A DNA stretch of 64,000 bases, from NCBI GenBank assembly GCA_019752925.1, contig JAIELP010000009.1:95153-159152 (forward strand), given 5' to 3'. This DNA comes from a bacterium (GTDB taxonomy: Bacteria > Bdellovibrionota > Bdellovibrionia > Bdellovibrionales > Bdellovibrionaceae). A program made the position numbers and the translations under genes. The notes under the pieces are model-generated. The model was not told the origin of the DNA. It was given only the letters and a program-made list of their open reading frames with translations, and ran no database searches. Of this stretch, positions 1 through 9,211 are shown piece after piece (positions within the stretch are counted from its first letter, which is position 1; each line of letters opens with the position of its first letter).

Positions 1-261
1 ACCAACAACAGAAGAAGCGTCTATGTCGCTTGGAATGCGATTTAAATCTACAGCATAGCGATGCCAATCTGTTAACTGATGAGGGATTTCAAGAGCTTCG
101 AATGCCGGTTTATATAATAAATCAACAAAACGATCCACATCCGACATCAAAATTTCCTCAGGCAAAGCTTTAAGCCAAGGAGTTATTTCCGGAACCTTTT
201 CACCCGAATGCGGAATTGAAACAAAAAATGGAACTGTTTGGTTCGTGTACTGCTGATTCAT
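1..261 (-). CDS. N-formylglutamate amidohydrolase family protein, N-terminal part (cut by window edge)
   Basis: The reverse strand has an open frame of 87 codons from an ATG at 261 to the window edge. It begins MNQQYTNQTVPFFVSIPHSG and continues with DVDRFVDLLY and HRYAVDLNRIPSD. The early 'SIPHSGEKVPE' block and the later 'W-HRYAVDLNR' block match the start of the HutG/N-formylglutamate amidohydrolase (FGase) family, which releases formate from N-formylglutamate or related N-formyl amides. Only the first third of a typical ~270-residue protein is visible, so the catalytic site cannot be assessed. It is divergent from the adenosyltransferase gene at 299, and the two starts are only 37 bp apart. 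Confidence 0.75.
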   Translation of the reverse strand, partial: MNQQYTNQTVPFFVSIPHSGEKVPEITPWLKALPEEILMSDVDRFVDLLYKPAFEALEIPHQLTDWHRYAVDLNRIPSDIDASSVVG

Positions 262-298
262 GTTTGACACCCTCGCCAACCTCTATTGGAATGTATAT

Positions 299-862
299 AT
301 GAAAATTTACACAAAAACCGGCGATAAAGGAACTACAAAACTTGTTGATGGCTCGTGCGTTGAAAAGTTCAACCCGCGCGTTGAGGCCTATGGCTGCGTG
401 GACGAACTTAATTCCAGCTTGGGTGTGGTTAGAAGCTCATTACAAAACAACACCCAATTCACTGAATTAAATCAGCACATTGAAATAATTCAGAATCAGT
501 TATTTTCGGCAGGCTCACTTTTAGCCACAGGCGATATTGCTGTATTTAACAAACTTCCACAGATCCAAGAAAAACACATACAACAATTGGAAGTTTGGAT
601 TGATAAGTACACCGAACCACTTCCCAGTTTAAAAAATTTCATTTTGCCCTGTGGCGATATTACCGCTAGCTTTTTACACGTCAGCAGAACCGCCTGTCGT
701 CGAGCCGAAAGGCGCAGCAGCGAAATTTACACCCAAGAAGACCACTACCAAAATGTTTTAATTTATCTGAATCGCTTAAGTGATTTGTTATTTACTTGGG
801 CTCGTTGGGTTAATTTAAAGCAAAATCAGCCTGAGACTATCTGGAAAAAAGAAAATGTCTAA
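299..862 (+). CDS. pduO: PduO-type ATP:cob(I)alamin adenosyltransferase
   Basis: This 187-residue protein is predicted to transfer the 5'-deoxyadenosyl group of ATP to cob(I)alamin, forming adenosylcobalamin in the cytoplasm. Family hallmarks visible are the N-terminal YTKTGDKGTT (residues 4-13), the R-x3-RRAER block around residues 130-138 and the C-terminal NRLSDLLFTWAR (158-169). The length is usual for the family. An in-frame ATG exists 13 codons upstream, but it would overlap the divergent gene, and the family begins at 'MKIYTKTGD', so the start is placed at 299. It overlaps the next gene by 8 bp, suggesting translational coupling. Confidence 0.9.
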   Translation: MKIYTKTGDKGTTKLVDGSCVEKFNPRVEAYGCVDELNSSLGVVRSSLQNNTQFTELNQHIEIIQNQLFSAGSLLATGDIAVFNKLPQIQEKHIQQLEVWIDKYTEPLPSLKNFILPCGDITASFLHVSRTACRRAERRSSEIYTQEDHYQNVLIYLNRLSDLLFTWARWVNLKQNQPETIWKKENV

Positions 863-1994
863 AGAGGATTTAGTTCTCGAAGAAGCTACGCCGGAAAACT
901 CAGATAAATTAAATGAGTTTTTCACTTCAGTACCTTTGCGCGGCGAAATTGATGTTAAAATCCAACGAGAACACAGCTTTTTTTCATTTTATCAGCGCAT
1001 CGGTCTCGAATATAAAACTTTTGTTATTAAAGATGCTGATGAAGTTGTTGGTACCGCCTCGTTTCTATTTAAAAACCTGAGCTTTCAGAACCGTGTTTTA
1101 AAATTAGCTCAGGCTTGCGATTTACGAATTTCTTCCAACCGTAAAGTCATTATGTCGTGGTCAAAATTTTTCCATCCGATTCTGGAAAAATTACGCGACG
1201 AAAATAAGTGCGATGGCTTTATCACATCTATTAACCAAACTGAAACTCAGGCGATGAATGCCTTCATACGTCCTAAAATTAAAAGAGCTCATCAGCCGCA
1301 GTACTCACTTGCAAGATCTTATCACTTAGTGTCTATCCATGGCTTTTACCCGTTCATTAATCCTGTAAATAAAAATATCAAAGTTCGCCCTTACCAAAGT
1401 TCGGATAAAGCGGCCTTGGTGGAATACCTCGGACAAATCTGCAAAAAAACAGATTTTATACCGCATGAATTAACGGAAAACCCCGAAGATTATATTAATA
1501 AATCTTTACTGTATTCCTGGAGTCAGTTTTTAATAGCATTTGATTCTACAAATAAAATTATCGGCTGCGTACAACCTATCAGCTCAAGCCTGATACAGGA
1601 TTACTTACCTCAGGATTACAGCTCACAATCCCACAATTTGCGGCAGTTTTTAAAGGCGGCTCAGCTATTAGGTTTTGGCCGCAGACTAACTCGTCCGTTT
1701 TCACGAAGCCAAAAGCAAGAAGCCTTAAGCTTCAGACTTTTACACTTCTTAAGCGCAAGCCATCCTGAGGTTTTTAATGCGTTAGTTCGCGCCAGTTATA
1801 AAACTTCATTACAAAATGAATTCTTAATGTATGCCTATGAAGTGTCCGATTATAAAAAACGACCGCCTAAGGGCAGTATCTATTCTGAAATTCCTTACGG
1901 GCTTTATTCGATAGAAACTGCGGATCGTGATTTTTTACCAGAATTAAGTTTGTTAAATACAACACCAGTTTGGCTGGATTTTATCTGGTTTTAG
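855..1994 (+). CDS. GNAT-like N-acetyltransferase family protein (function unknown)
   Basis: This 379-residue cytoplasmic protein has no signal peptide. The first ~100 residues (FFTSVPLRGEIDVKIQRE, then FVIKDADEVVGTASFLF) resemble the first half of a GNAT acyltransferase fold, in which a beta strand carries 'xVGxxSFLF'. A second strand-rich block around residues 175-240 (KVRPYQSSDKAALVEYL, then IIGCVQPI) could be a second GNAT-like unit. No acetyl-CoA 'RxxGxG' signature is obvious, so the activity is unproven. Its start overlaps the end of the adenosyltransferase gene. It ends 15 bp from the convergent gene at 2010. The GNAT call is inference from fold-like patterns. Confidence 0.6.
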   Translation: MSKEDLVLEEATPENSDKLNEFFTSVPLRGEIDVKIQREHSFFSFYQRIGLEYKTFVIKDADEVVGTASFLFKNLSFQNRVLKLAQACDLRISSNRKVIMSWSKFFHPILEKLRDENKCDGFITSINQTETQAMNAFIRPKIKRAHQPQYSLARSYHLVSIHGFYPFINPVNKNIKVRPYQSSDKAALVEYLGQICKKTDFIPHELTENPEDYINKSLLYSWSQFLIAFDSTNKIIGCVQPISSSLIQDYLPQDYSSQSHNLRQFLKAAQLLGFGRRLTRPFSRSQKQEALSFRLLHFLSASHPEVFNALVRASYKTSLQNEFLMYAYEVSDYKKRPPKGSIYSEIPYGLYSIETADRDFLPELSLLNTTPVWLDFIWF

Positions 1995-2009
1995 CTTTGG
2001 TGATTAAAT

Positions 2010-3164
2010 TTATTGAAGACCCCATCGTTTCAAAACCGAGTCATTAGGGTCTGACGAAAATTTAGCTTCATTCCAAATTGCCACAACTTCACCTAACATT
2101 AATGAGCGGCCTTCAATATTAAATTTAACATCAGTTTGGATCTGCGACCAACGCAACACCATTTGCCCAGCCATTTGATCGTCTACATTTAATTTGTAAC
2201 GGCTTGAGTACAATAAATCAAAGATACCTTGAATTAAAAACAAAATAGCTCCGTCACGAGAGTACGTGCTGTGATTATAAAACTGCAAAGACTCAGGCTT
2301 GCACTTACCGCCTCCACAAAGCTTAAATCCTTCTTCAATTACCGGCACACGGTTGTCGATACGATCACTCAAGACACTAGCTAAAATCTGTAGTTTCTGT
2401 AAACCATCCTGTGGGTGCCCCACCAAGCGGGAAACTACAAAATCATCAAAATCCATATCTGATGCCGGCTGACCCAACTGCCCTAGTTCATATTGCTCTA
2501 AACTGTATCCCTGCATTTTTTCAGGAGATACTAGATTAATACCGGAAGCACTTTTAACGGGCCATCTGAAACGCATAAAACCATTTTTGCTTTTTTCTGG
2601 CCATTTGACTTTCATAAACGGATAAACCAAAAACTCCCGCACCTGCTGCGGCACTGTTGAAGCATAAAAAGTAATAACGGAGTTGTTGGCATCAAAGTTA
2701 GTTCTTGCAATCCACTCCGCATGACCTGACGTCTGAGTTGCATTGACAAACATAGTCCCGGCTACAAGGTTCTGCGCATTTAGTTTTACAGGATACAAAT
2801 CCCGAAACAAAGTTTTGCTGTCGGTGGCATTATTAATATCACGAATGGCGCGCAAGAACCTTTCATCTAAAGAAGCAATTGAATCCCATTGGCTGGAGTT
2901 ATTCGTGATCAAGCCCCCACCCGAACTCAATGAAGCCATGGGCAATAAATTCTCACGCGCAAAAATCCAACGTAAACTGATAACTGCATCGGCGCAGTCT
3001 GTTGTTATATTTTTTTGTTTTAAATAATCAGGAGTAACTGTTTTTTCTATGAATTCAGTGTATTTTTTTTCATAGGCATCGGACCATTCATTTTCAGCCT
3101 TCCACAGAGCCGCTTTTGACTGCATACCTATAAGTACTAAAACGGAAAGAAGCATACACTTCAT
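2010..3164 (-). CDS. secreted protein with NlpC/P60-like Cys/His pattern, unknown function
   Basis: This 384-residue protein has an N-terminal Sec signal peptide (hydrophobic LLSVLVLIGM, likely cleaved near SKA-AL). A 'TDCADAVISLRW' block places Cys57 at the head of a helix, and 'SGHAEWIAR' supplies His148. That order and spacing resemble NlpC/P60-type papain-fold peptidases that cut peptidoglycan peptides, but the overall sequence is not one I recognise, so the catalytic role is inference. It is the last of four leftward genes encoding exported proteins (6394 down to 2010), with only 3 bp between it and its upstream neighbour. Confidence 0.6.
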   Translation of the reverse strand: MKCMLLSVLVLIGMQSKAALWKAENEWSDAYEKKYTEFIEKTVTPDYLKQKNITTDCADAVISLRWIFARENLLPMASLSSGGGLITNNSSQWDSIASLDERFLRAIRDINNATDSKTLFRDLYPVKLNAQNLVAGTMFVNATQTSGHAEWIARTNFDANNSVITFYASTVPQQVREFLVYPFMKVKWPEKSKNGFMRFRWPVKSASGINLVSPEKMQGYSLEQYELGQLGQPASDMDFDDFVVSRLVGHPQDGLQKLQILASVLSDRIDNRVPVIEEGFKLCGGGKCKPESLQFYNHSTYSRDGAILFLIQGIFDLLYSSRYKLNVDDQMAGQMVLRWSQIQTDVKFNIEGRSLMLGEVVAIWNEAKFSSDPNDSVLKRWGLQ

Positions 3165-3167
3165 TGG

Positions 3168-4712
3168 TTACTCACAAACTTTTTTTGCAAAAGCCTGAAC
3201 ACCCTGCTCATAGCTGCCAAAAACTTCTGATAACTTTGCAACTTTTATGGCCTGCACTTCTTTATTAGGACCAATTTTAAACTGCATCTTTACAGTTACA
3301 AAAGGCTTATCCATACCGCTTAAGCGAACGCAATTTAAGTTTTGCGAGTTGCATACACGGTCATACTTGTGCGTCCAATTTTTCGGCATATTTAAGCGAT
3401 CACTGAAATCCAATACTCCTTCTCGTCCTAAAGCTATTGGCGGAAGGGCCGGTAATTTGCCTACTTTTGTTAACTCACCGATTTTTGGTAAAGTTGGCAA
3501 AGCACTATTACTGTCTTCACCCTCTAAACCTAATCCATTTAATGAGAAGAAATCCTGATTGTAGCTCACTTCATCTAAATGTGTGCGTGGCTCATAAAAT
3601 TTAGCTTCCAGTACAAATTCATCACCGGGTTTAATACTTAAATTTGCATTTAATGCGCCCATTGAAATACCGGTTAAGTTATTTTCTACTTTAAACTCCG
3701 CTAAGCCTGACCAGTTGGCCGGAACTTTTAACGAATGCGTCCATTCACCCACTTGTGATTTACGGCCATTTGGTAAGTTAATTTGAGTTAATGTTACAGA
3801 TGAAGAGATGGGCGCAACAAAAGCAGATGGTCTCGCACACATTCCATCTTTACAAAATTCTTTTGAGAAGTTTTCAACTAAAAACGTAGGCTGAATGCTG
3901 ACAAGGTTTCGTCCCATTGAATTCATTGAAATAGCGCCCGGACTGATATTAGTTGCTAACGAACTCATGTAAGGCATTTGTTGCTGATCTTCTTTTACCG
4001 CTCTCGGCATAAAGCCCGCCGCCGGTAAAACCGTGTGACGTAAATATCTTGCACCAACTGGACTCATTACTTTTAATTGGCCGGCTTCTTGAGCTACTGG
4101 CCATAATTTAATTGCAGATTCAACATCGCCGGCCTGAATCTGATTTTGACTTAAATAAGAAGACTGTAAACAGTCATTATTTAAACGGGGTTCAAACACT
4201 AATCTTGAGTTCGGGTTAACAGCAATTAAACAACCACTGCCCTCTGCCTCTACTGTTGATCCGTTTTCATTTAAAGATTTTAAAGTACATTTTGAGTTTG
4301 CATGCTGAGTGATTTTAACACCGCGGGTATCAGCAATTACCAATCTTACGCATGAACGTAAAAACTGATGACGACTTCTTACGATACTTTCCAAAACTGA
4401 ATTTTCGATTTTTTGATAAGGTAACTCTGTTTTTATAGAACAATTGGAAGATTTTTGAATTAACTCACCAGAAATAGATTCAAGTCTTGAAGTGTCGTCC
4501 TGAAAGTAAATTGAATTAAAATTTACCATTAAAAATTTTGATTCCGGAGCACAACGCGAAACTTCAAATTGAGAAAAGTTATTTTTAGATTCGATTTTTG
4601 ATTTTCCGGATGCAGGATCAATCACAAAATGAGTTTCACTCAAAGCGCGGGCCATATCGCAGGCCAGCGCTAAGTTCGGCAGAAGAATGAGGGATGCCAA
4701 AAGCTTTTTCAT
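3168..4712 (-). CDS. secreted protein of unknown function
   Basis: This 514-residue protein starts with a short, clear signal peptide ending LALA, with predicted cleavage before CDMARALSE. The Cys after the cleavage site lacks a normal lipobox Leu at -3, so ordinary SPase I processing is more likely than lipidation. The mature protein has about a dozen cysteines, many in C-x(n)-C pairs (for example CNSQNLNC near the C-terminus), suggesting disulfides in the periplasm or outside the cell. No catalytic motif is recognised. It lies 3 bp upstream of the 2010-3164 gene and 26 bp downstream of the Cys-rich gene at 4739, so co-transcription is likely. Confidence 0.6.
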   Translation of the reverse strand: MKKLLASLILLPNLALACDMARALSETHFVIDPASGKSKIESKNNFSQFEVSRCAPESKFLMVNFNSIYFQDDTSRLESISGELIQKSSNCSIKTELPYQKIENSVLESIVRSRHQFLRSCVRLVIADTRGVKITQHANSKCTLKSLNENGSTVEAEGSGCLIAVNPNSRLVFEPRLNNDCLQSSYLSQNQIQAGDVESAIKLWPVAQEAGQLKVMSPVGARYLRHTVLPAAGFMPRAVKEDQQQMPYMSSLATNISPGAISMNSMGRNLVSIQPTFLVENFSKEFCKDGMCARPSAFVAPISSSVTLTQINLPNGRKSQVGEWTHSLKVPANWSGLAEFKVENNLTGISMGALNANLSIKPGDEFVLEAKFYEPRTHLDEVSYNQDFFSLNGLGLEGEDSNSALPTLPKIGELTKVGKLPALPPIALGREGVLDFSDRLNMPKNWTHKYDRVCNSQNLNCVRLSGMDKPFVTVKMQFKIGPNKEVQAIKVAKLSEVFGSYEQGVQAFAKKVCE

Positions 4713-4738
4713 GATCGTCCTCAGGTTAACTAACTAAA

Positions 4739-5791
4739 TTACTGTCTTGGTTCGTCGATAACTGTGAAAGTACACATTTCTGCACCCTTACGAGTCCAGT
4801 CACGGAATACTGTATTGCCACCGTTGCAAGATAAACCTTTAGTTTCTGTAAATACGTAACGAACTTTACAGAAACGTGGGTTGATAACTGATAAACTGGC
4901 CATATCCATTGCATCACCAGTTAGGCTTCTTAAATCTGAAGCATAGAAGTAGCTGCCATTTAGACCTGAAGTCGGCATTCCATCAGCGCCGATTACGAAG
5001 TCAGCTTCGTTATCAGTTGTGTTGAAGTTACCAGCCGCATTCGATCCATTTTGGTAAGTGCCTTGACCTTGTAAATCACAAACCACGTAAGACTGAACTT
5101 TAACACCCGCAGTTTGAGTGTAACGATTTAATTCAGCATTATTTTGCATGATTAGACCTGTACGATCGTTATCACCACGAGTAGCACCTTGTGATAAGAA
5201 ATCCGTTGAACCAACGTTAGCTAAGATTGAGTAGTTAGCATTAATGCCCGCCGCTCTATAATCATGCTGTGGAGCACGATAACAAACATCTACGAAATAC
5301 TGAGCTGAATAAACTTCGCTTCCTAATTCAAATAATAAGTCTTCAATTTTATTATCCATAGCTACATTGTTGTTCACGATTTGTTGGAATGTGTTAGCAG
5401 CACCTTGACGGCTGATATTACTTCTTGGAGCTTGTGTTTGAGAGTGATCCGTCCAAGCGCGTAAGCCTGCAGTTAAATAATTCATGTGAGATTCGCCATT
5501 GTTTACACCACGGCTAACACATTTAATACGAGATCCACAGTTTGTTGCTGTAGAAGAGCATGAACCCGGGCGCTCAACAGGAGTTTTAGTTCCATCACTG
5601 TTTTCTTTATAACAAACATCACAATTTAATGGGATGGTTCGTAAACCCGCATTACAGGCATACATATCCGGGCCTGAGCTGGTTACTTTAAATTTAAATC
5701 TGTATTCTAATGCTGACACAGATTGTGAAGCCGTAACCACTAAAGCAGCAGTTGCAAAGGCATAGGTTAGTTTTCCGATAAATTTCGTCAT
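4739..5791 (-). CDS. secreted cysteine-rich protein of unknown function
   Basis: This 350-residue protein has an N-terminal signal peptide (FATAALVVTASQSVSA, cleavage before LEYRF). The mature part has about fifteen cysteines, with CNAG, NCDVC, GSCSSTATNCG, DVCYRA, VVCDLQG, FCKVRY and SCNGG segments. This implies multiple disulfide bonds and an extracytoplasmic location. A small-residue-rich region (GTYQNGSNAAGNFNTTDN) is compatible with a surface-exposed loop. I do not recognise the family. It is part of the leftward secreted-protein operon and lies about 75 bp downstream of the gene at 5867-6394. Abundant Asn, Ser and Thr fits a secreted or surface protein. Confidence 0.6.
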   Translation of the reverse strand: MTKFIGKLTYAFATAALVVTASQSVSALEYRFKFKVTSSGPDMYACNAGLRTIPLNCDVCYKENSDGTKTPVERPGSCSSTATNCGSRIKCVSRGVNNGESHMNYLTAGLRAWTDHSQTQAPRSNISRQGAANTFQQIVNNNVAMDNKIEDLLFELGSEVYSAQYFVDVCYRAPQHDYRAAGINANYSILANVGSTDFLSQGATRGDNDRTGLIMQNNAELNRYTQTAGVKVQSYVVCDLQGQGTYQNGSNAAGNFNTTDNEADFVIGADGMPTSGLNGSYFYASDLRSLTGDAMDMASLSVINPRFCKVRYVFTETKGLSCNGGNTVFRDWTRKGAEMCTFTVIDEPRQ

Positions 5792-5866
5792 ATTTAGTCT
5801 CCTGTTACTATCATTATTGACTTGTTTGTTGTTTTATATTTTTGGGAACTTTGTTTGAATATTTAA

Positions 5867-6394
5867 TTATCTCAAACAGCCCGCTTGCGCCAACTGTTTG
5901 TATATTTCTAACTTTACCAACTGAACAAACTTCATATCTGAAGTCAGTGGCTTCATACCGTAAGCATCGTTTTCACGTTCTGCAATGGCACGTGCTTTGT
6001 TGTTGATATAATCATCCATGTCGATTTTAAAATCGGATGTACACGTCATATTAGTGTAGCTGATTGAAATACCGTAATAGTTTTGATTTTGCGAACTTTG
6101 GCTGCCATTACCTAAATTGATAACTGTTCCTGTTCCATTATTACCTTGGCCGTTACCGGCGTTGAAAGTTACAGTCCAACCTTTTTTATGATCTACACGA
6201 GATACAAATGTACAGCCGTGCTCATCGCATTTTTCTTCGATCTCTCTATTCATATGTGCGATAATGGCTTGATCTGTCTGAGAAAGATAAGCTTTGTTAT
6301 CTTGGGCTCTTGATCCCACATCTAATTCAGACTGTTGGGCCTGTGCACAAAAAGAAACAACTACAACTAAGCTACATAAGAGCTTATTCAACAT
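5867..6394 (-). CDS. small secreted protein of unknown function, first gene of the leftward cluster
   Basis: This 175-residue protein has a signal peptide (LLCSLVVVVSFCAQA, cleavage before QQSELD). The mature part contains CDEHGC and two more cysteines, followed by a Gly/Asn/Gln-rich middle (GNGQGNNGTG, GNGSQSSQNQN) and a helical C-terminus ending AGCLR. The low-complexity Gly/Asn stretch suggests a flexible linker or surface segment. It is the promoter-proximal member of the leftward cluster and diverges from the large secreted-protein gene at 6665 across a 270-bp region. The family is not recognised. Confidence 0.55.
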   Translation of the reverse strand: MLNKLLCSLVVVVSFCAQAQQSELDVGSRAQDNKAYLSQTDQAIIAHMNREIEEKCDEHGCTFVSRVDHKKGWTVTFNAGNGQGNNGTGTVINLGNGSQSSQNQNYYGISISYTNMTCTSDFKIDMDDYINNKARAIAERENDAYGMKPLTSDMKFVQLVKLEIYKQLAQAGCLR

Positions 6395-6664
6395 AAATCC
6401 TCCGCTTCAACTTCAACGTTTTTTTGGAAAACTTGTTACAAATACCGTGCCTATATTTAACAAGTCCTTAACACCTATAAAATGCTTTAATGTTCGAAAT
6501 AAGAACTTGCTGTATATAAGTTTGACGATATCTTACGAAATTTGTTCAACAGATCATGTATATTTGTTTAGGCACAGCTCAAATTAAATTTAATGATTCT
6601 TTAACATTTTAGTGTCTCAGCCTGAAACACTAAATTTGGCGTGTTTCGTGAACACTCAAAATGT
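6395..6664. promoter_or_regulatory. divergent intergenic region between two secreted-protein operons
   Basis: This 270-bp AT-rich, gene-free region lies between divergent starts at 6394 (minus) and 6665 (plus), so it should hold promoters for both units. A 27-bp near-palindrome at 6608-6634 and a smaller GTGTT-5-AACAC inverted repeat at 6641-6655 lie on the side of the rightward gene. No convincing sigma-70 boxes were assigned with confidence. Confidence 0.45.
6608..6634. promoter_or_regulatory. 27-bp near-perfect palindrome, candidate operator
   Basis: The left arm TTTAGTGTCTCAG, a single central C and the right arm CTGAAACACTAAA pair at 12 of 13 positions. The centre at 6621 is 44 bp upstream of the start codon at 6665. 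A dyad of this size and position is typical of a dimeric repressor or activator site. There is no T-run after it, which argues against a terminator. A second GTGTT/AACAC repeat follows at 6641-6655. The regulator is unknown. Confidence 0.45.
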
Positions 6665-9211
6665 ATGAAAAACCAGTTGTTAGCTCTCATTGTTGTATTC
6701 TCATGTTTCTATTCATATGCTGATAGTAATAATGAATGGATCTCTATTAGCAACACTCCACAGTGTGCCGCTGATATGAGTAAACCCACTCATTCTATAT
6801 TTGTTACGGCCTCACTACGTAACACCGGAATTATCTTAAACAATTTAGCCAAAGAAACTAAACGCGACCCTAAACAATTTGTAGGTGATGGGTTAAGATA
6901 CTTTAAAATCCGTTTGAATAGAATGTCGAAAGAGATCCTGACAAATCTAAATAACGGAACGTTCGGCTTAGTTAAAAGTCAGGAAGAAGCTGCCGCTCAA
7001 TGGACTAACCTACCTAGTGATGGGGCTAACGCAAACTATTTTAATAGTCTTAAATGTTATCAGGTAAATGAAATCAATTCTTACTACTCTCACCTGTTTA
7101 TACGTGGAATCAACGCTGATACACTTAATGAACTAGCTAAACAGTTAAAAAATTCAGCTAAACTGAATAACTGTGACGACGCAAATATTAATAACGAAGT
7201 CGACCTTTACCCTGTTTACAATTACGAATTCAATCCTATTAATGACAAGCAATGGGCGGCAAAGGGTTTTGAATTCTGGCAAAGCTATAAAATTTATTTA
7301 AGCTGGGGTTGGAAAAATGTAACGTATAACGAAGCAGGCTCGCCTTATCAAAAACTAGTGCGCCTGATTCCAATTGAAGAACAGGTTTTATTAATTTCAA
7401 ACGGCTGTAAAAGCATTGCCCGTCCTGAATGCAATTCGGACTTTCTGAGTTCGACTGAATTAAGACAGCTATTTTCTACAGATCGCAAAAAGCTGGAGTT
7501 GAGTTCTTCAAGCCTAGAAATGAAAGATAATATTCTTGAAAATCATGACCAATTAGAAGCCAAAATCCAGCAGAATATCGGAACAAAATCAGCAGATAAC
7601 CAATGGCTTAAAGAATTTCAAAAATCTTATTTAGGATTCAGTTCAAAGAATGTTGAAAATCTGTATACTGCAAATAAGCTTTATTCCGTATTTGCACGCA
7701 ATAAACCCGCTTCGGTAGCTGCTACCGATTTAGCTCAAGAAGCAGCTGATCCAACACTCGCAAACGAAATGACTTATATGTGTTCTGAGTTCCGTTTATT
7801 AACTCAGGAAGAACCTCTTAATATATTTAAACTAGATCTAAAAAATCTGCAAATACAGGCCAGTAAGCTCGATCAATATTTAAAATACGGCTTAAATGTA
7901 ACTGAAATGTTCCAATTATTTCAGTCTTCTGCTTCTTACATGAAAGAAGCTTGCGATAAATTTGACATTGCAAATGCAAAACAACCTCAGACCGAATGGT
8001 CTAATTACCGCCCTTGGTATAAAAGTTTTATGAGCCGCTACCAGGTGATCCAACAAAATATTCAAATCGAAAAAGAAATCCAAATGCAACAGGACGCTGC
8101 CATCACCGCCACAAATATTGGCCCCAAAACATACATTAATGGAATGTGCTCAAACGCAATTGATTGCCACCGTCATATGATGGAAAGTATAGTTAACTTA
8201 AATAAATTAGTACTTCATTCAAAAATATTTTTAAGAACAGAATTAACATCAGCTCCTTTATTTAATGAGCGTTCTGAAAAAGTAGCCTGTAATTTATATG
8301 ACCCTTGGGAACCACAAAAGTTAAACCGCAAAAAATTAATTGCGGACGTGGCCTCATCAGTATTATTCGGATGGACAAGTCTTCCAATTTACCTTGATTT
8401 AAATTTCCGACCAAAAGAACTGGTTTCAATGAAAAAACTCGTTGAAGATGGTCATATCAAATTTGAAATGGGCTTCGATAGAGGTCAGATTGATAAGACT
8501 CTTTCGTTGAATCTAGGCTCATTCTTAAACGTTCCTTGCTCTATTTCGATTTCACAAACAGGCCAGAATCTGAATAATAATGCGGGCCAGTTTATGTATA
8601 AAGGTCTGAGTGTTGACGCCTGCAAGGGAACAAGCTCACAAACTATCGACTCGCCCAACAGAACTGTAGACGAGTTCAAAAAATCTTCAAACGGTAGCTT
8701 CCAGACTTGTGGACAATGCAGTCTTAACTTCGAAAAAGTTTCGGCACTTGATGCCGTCAACGTTTACGCTCCTTTGCGCTTTATTCTACGTATTGCCCAA
8801 AGCTTAATGCGCTACCATGCTGTTAAGAATGATGACACGATTAATCCGCGCGAATTTAACATTAATCAACGCTATCTCATTGAAGCATTTGATAAAAACA
8901 ATGGAAGCATTCCTGAAAACTGTGTGAGCCTTTTGGCCCGAGGTTTAAAATGTCAGAAAAATATCTGTGAAGCTCTCGCAGTTAAAGAATTTGAAGTTAA
9001 AACCGGTCTTGAGGTAGAAAACATCAGTATTTATGAACCAAACAACGGCGACTATGGAAGCTACAACGACCAAGTCGCAACTCTTCAGATTAAGGGCATT
9101 TCGAAAACTAAGGATATCCGCATGCAATGTCGCGAAAAAGGACAAGGTTTTTACATGTATATAAGCAAACGAAATATTGAAAAATACCGTAACGAGGCTG
9201 GTTTACAATGA
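6665..9211 (+). CDS. large secreted protein of unknown function
   Basis: This 848-residue protein starts at the ATG at 6665. An upstream in-frame ATG at 6641 would add eight residues (MFREHSKC) before the signal peptide and would overlap the inverted repeats, so it is less likely. The signal peptide (LLALIVVFSCFYSYA) is followed by a largely helical mature protein with scattered cysteines, including a CGQC pair about three quarters of the way along and CQKNIC later. No known catalytic motif is seen. The next gene starts within its stop codon (ATGA overlap at 9208), so the two are translationally coupled and probably function together outside the cytoplasm. Confidence 0.6.
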   Translation: MKNQLLALIVVFSCFYSYADSNNEWISISNTPQCAADMSKPTHSIFVTASLRNTGIILNNLAKETKRDPKQFVGDGLRYFKIRLNRMSKEILTNLNNGTFGLVKSQEEAAAQWTNLPSDGANANYFNSLKCYQVNEINSYYSHLFIRGINADTLNELAKQLKNSAKLNNCDDANINNEVDLYPVYNYEFNPINDKQWAAKGFEFWQSYKIYLSWGWKNVTYNEAGSPYQKLVRLIPIEEQVLLISNGCKSIARPECNSDFLSSTELRQLFSTDRKKLELSSSSLEMKDNILENHDQLEAKIQQNIGTKSADNQWLKEFQKSYLGFSSKNVENLYTANKLYSVFARNKPASVAATDLAQEAADPTLANEMTYMCSEFRLLTQEEPLNIFKLDLKNLQIQASKLDQYLKYGLNVTEMFQLFQSSASYMKEACDKFDIANAKQPQTEWSNYRPWYKSFMSRYQVIQQNIQIEKEIQMQQDAAITATNIGPKTYINGMCSNAIDCHRHMMESIVNLNKLVLHSKIFLRTELTSAPLFNERSEKVACNLYDPWEPQKLNRKKLIADVASSVLFGWTSLPIYLDLNFRPKELVSMKKLVEDGHIKFEMGFDRGQIDKTLSLNLGSFLNVPCSISISQTGQNLNNNAGQFMYKGLSVDACKGTSSQTIDSPNRTVDEFKKSSNGSFQTCGQCSLNFEKVSALDAVNVYAPLRFILRIAQSLMRYHAVKNDDTINPREFNINQRYLIEAFDKNNGSIPENCVSLLARGLKCQKNICEALAVKEFEVKTGLEVENISIYEPNNGDYGSYNDQVATLQIKGISKTKDIRMQCREKGQGFYMYISKRNIEKYRNEAGLQ

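Noticed and set aside
855..1994. FemAB-type peptidyltransferase
   Set aside because: The tandem GNAT-like pattern is similar to FemAB, but the diagnostic motifs are not present, so only a general GNAT call is kept.
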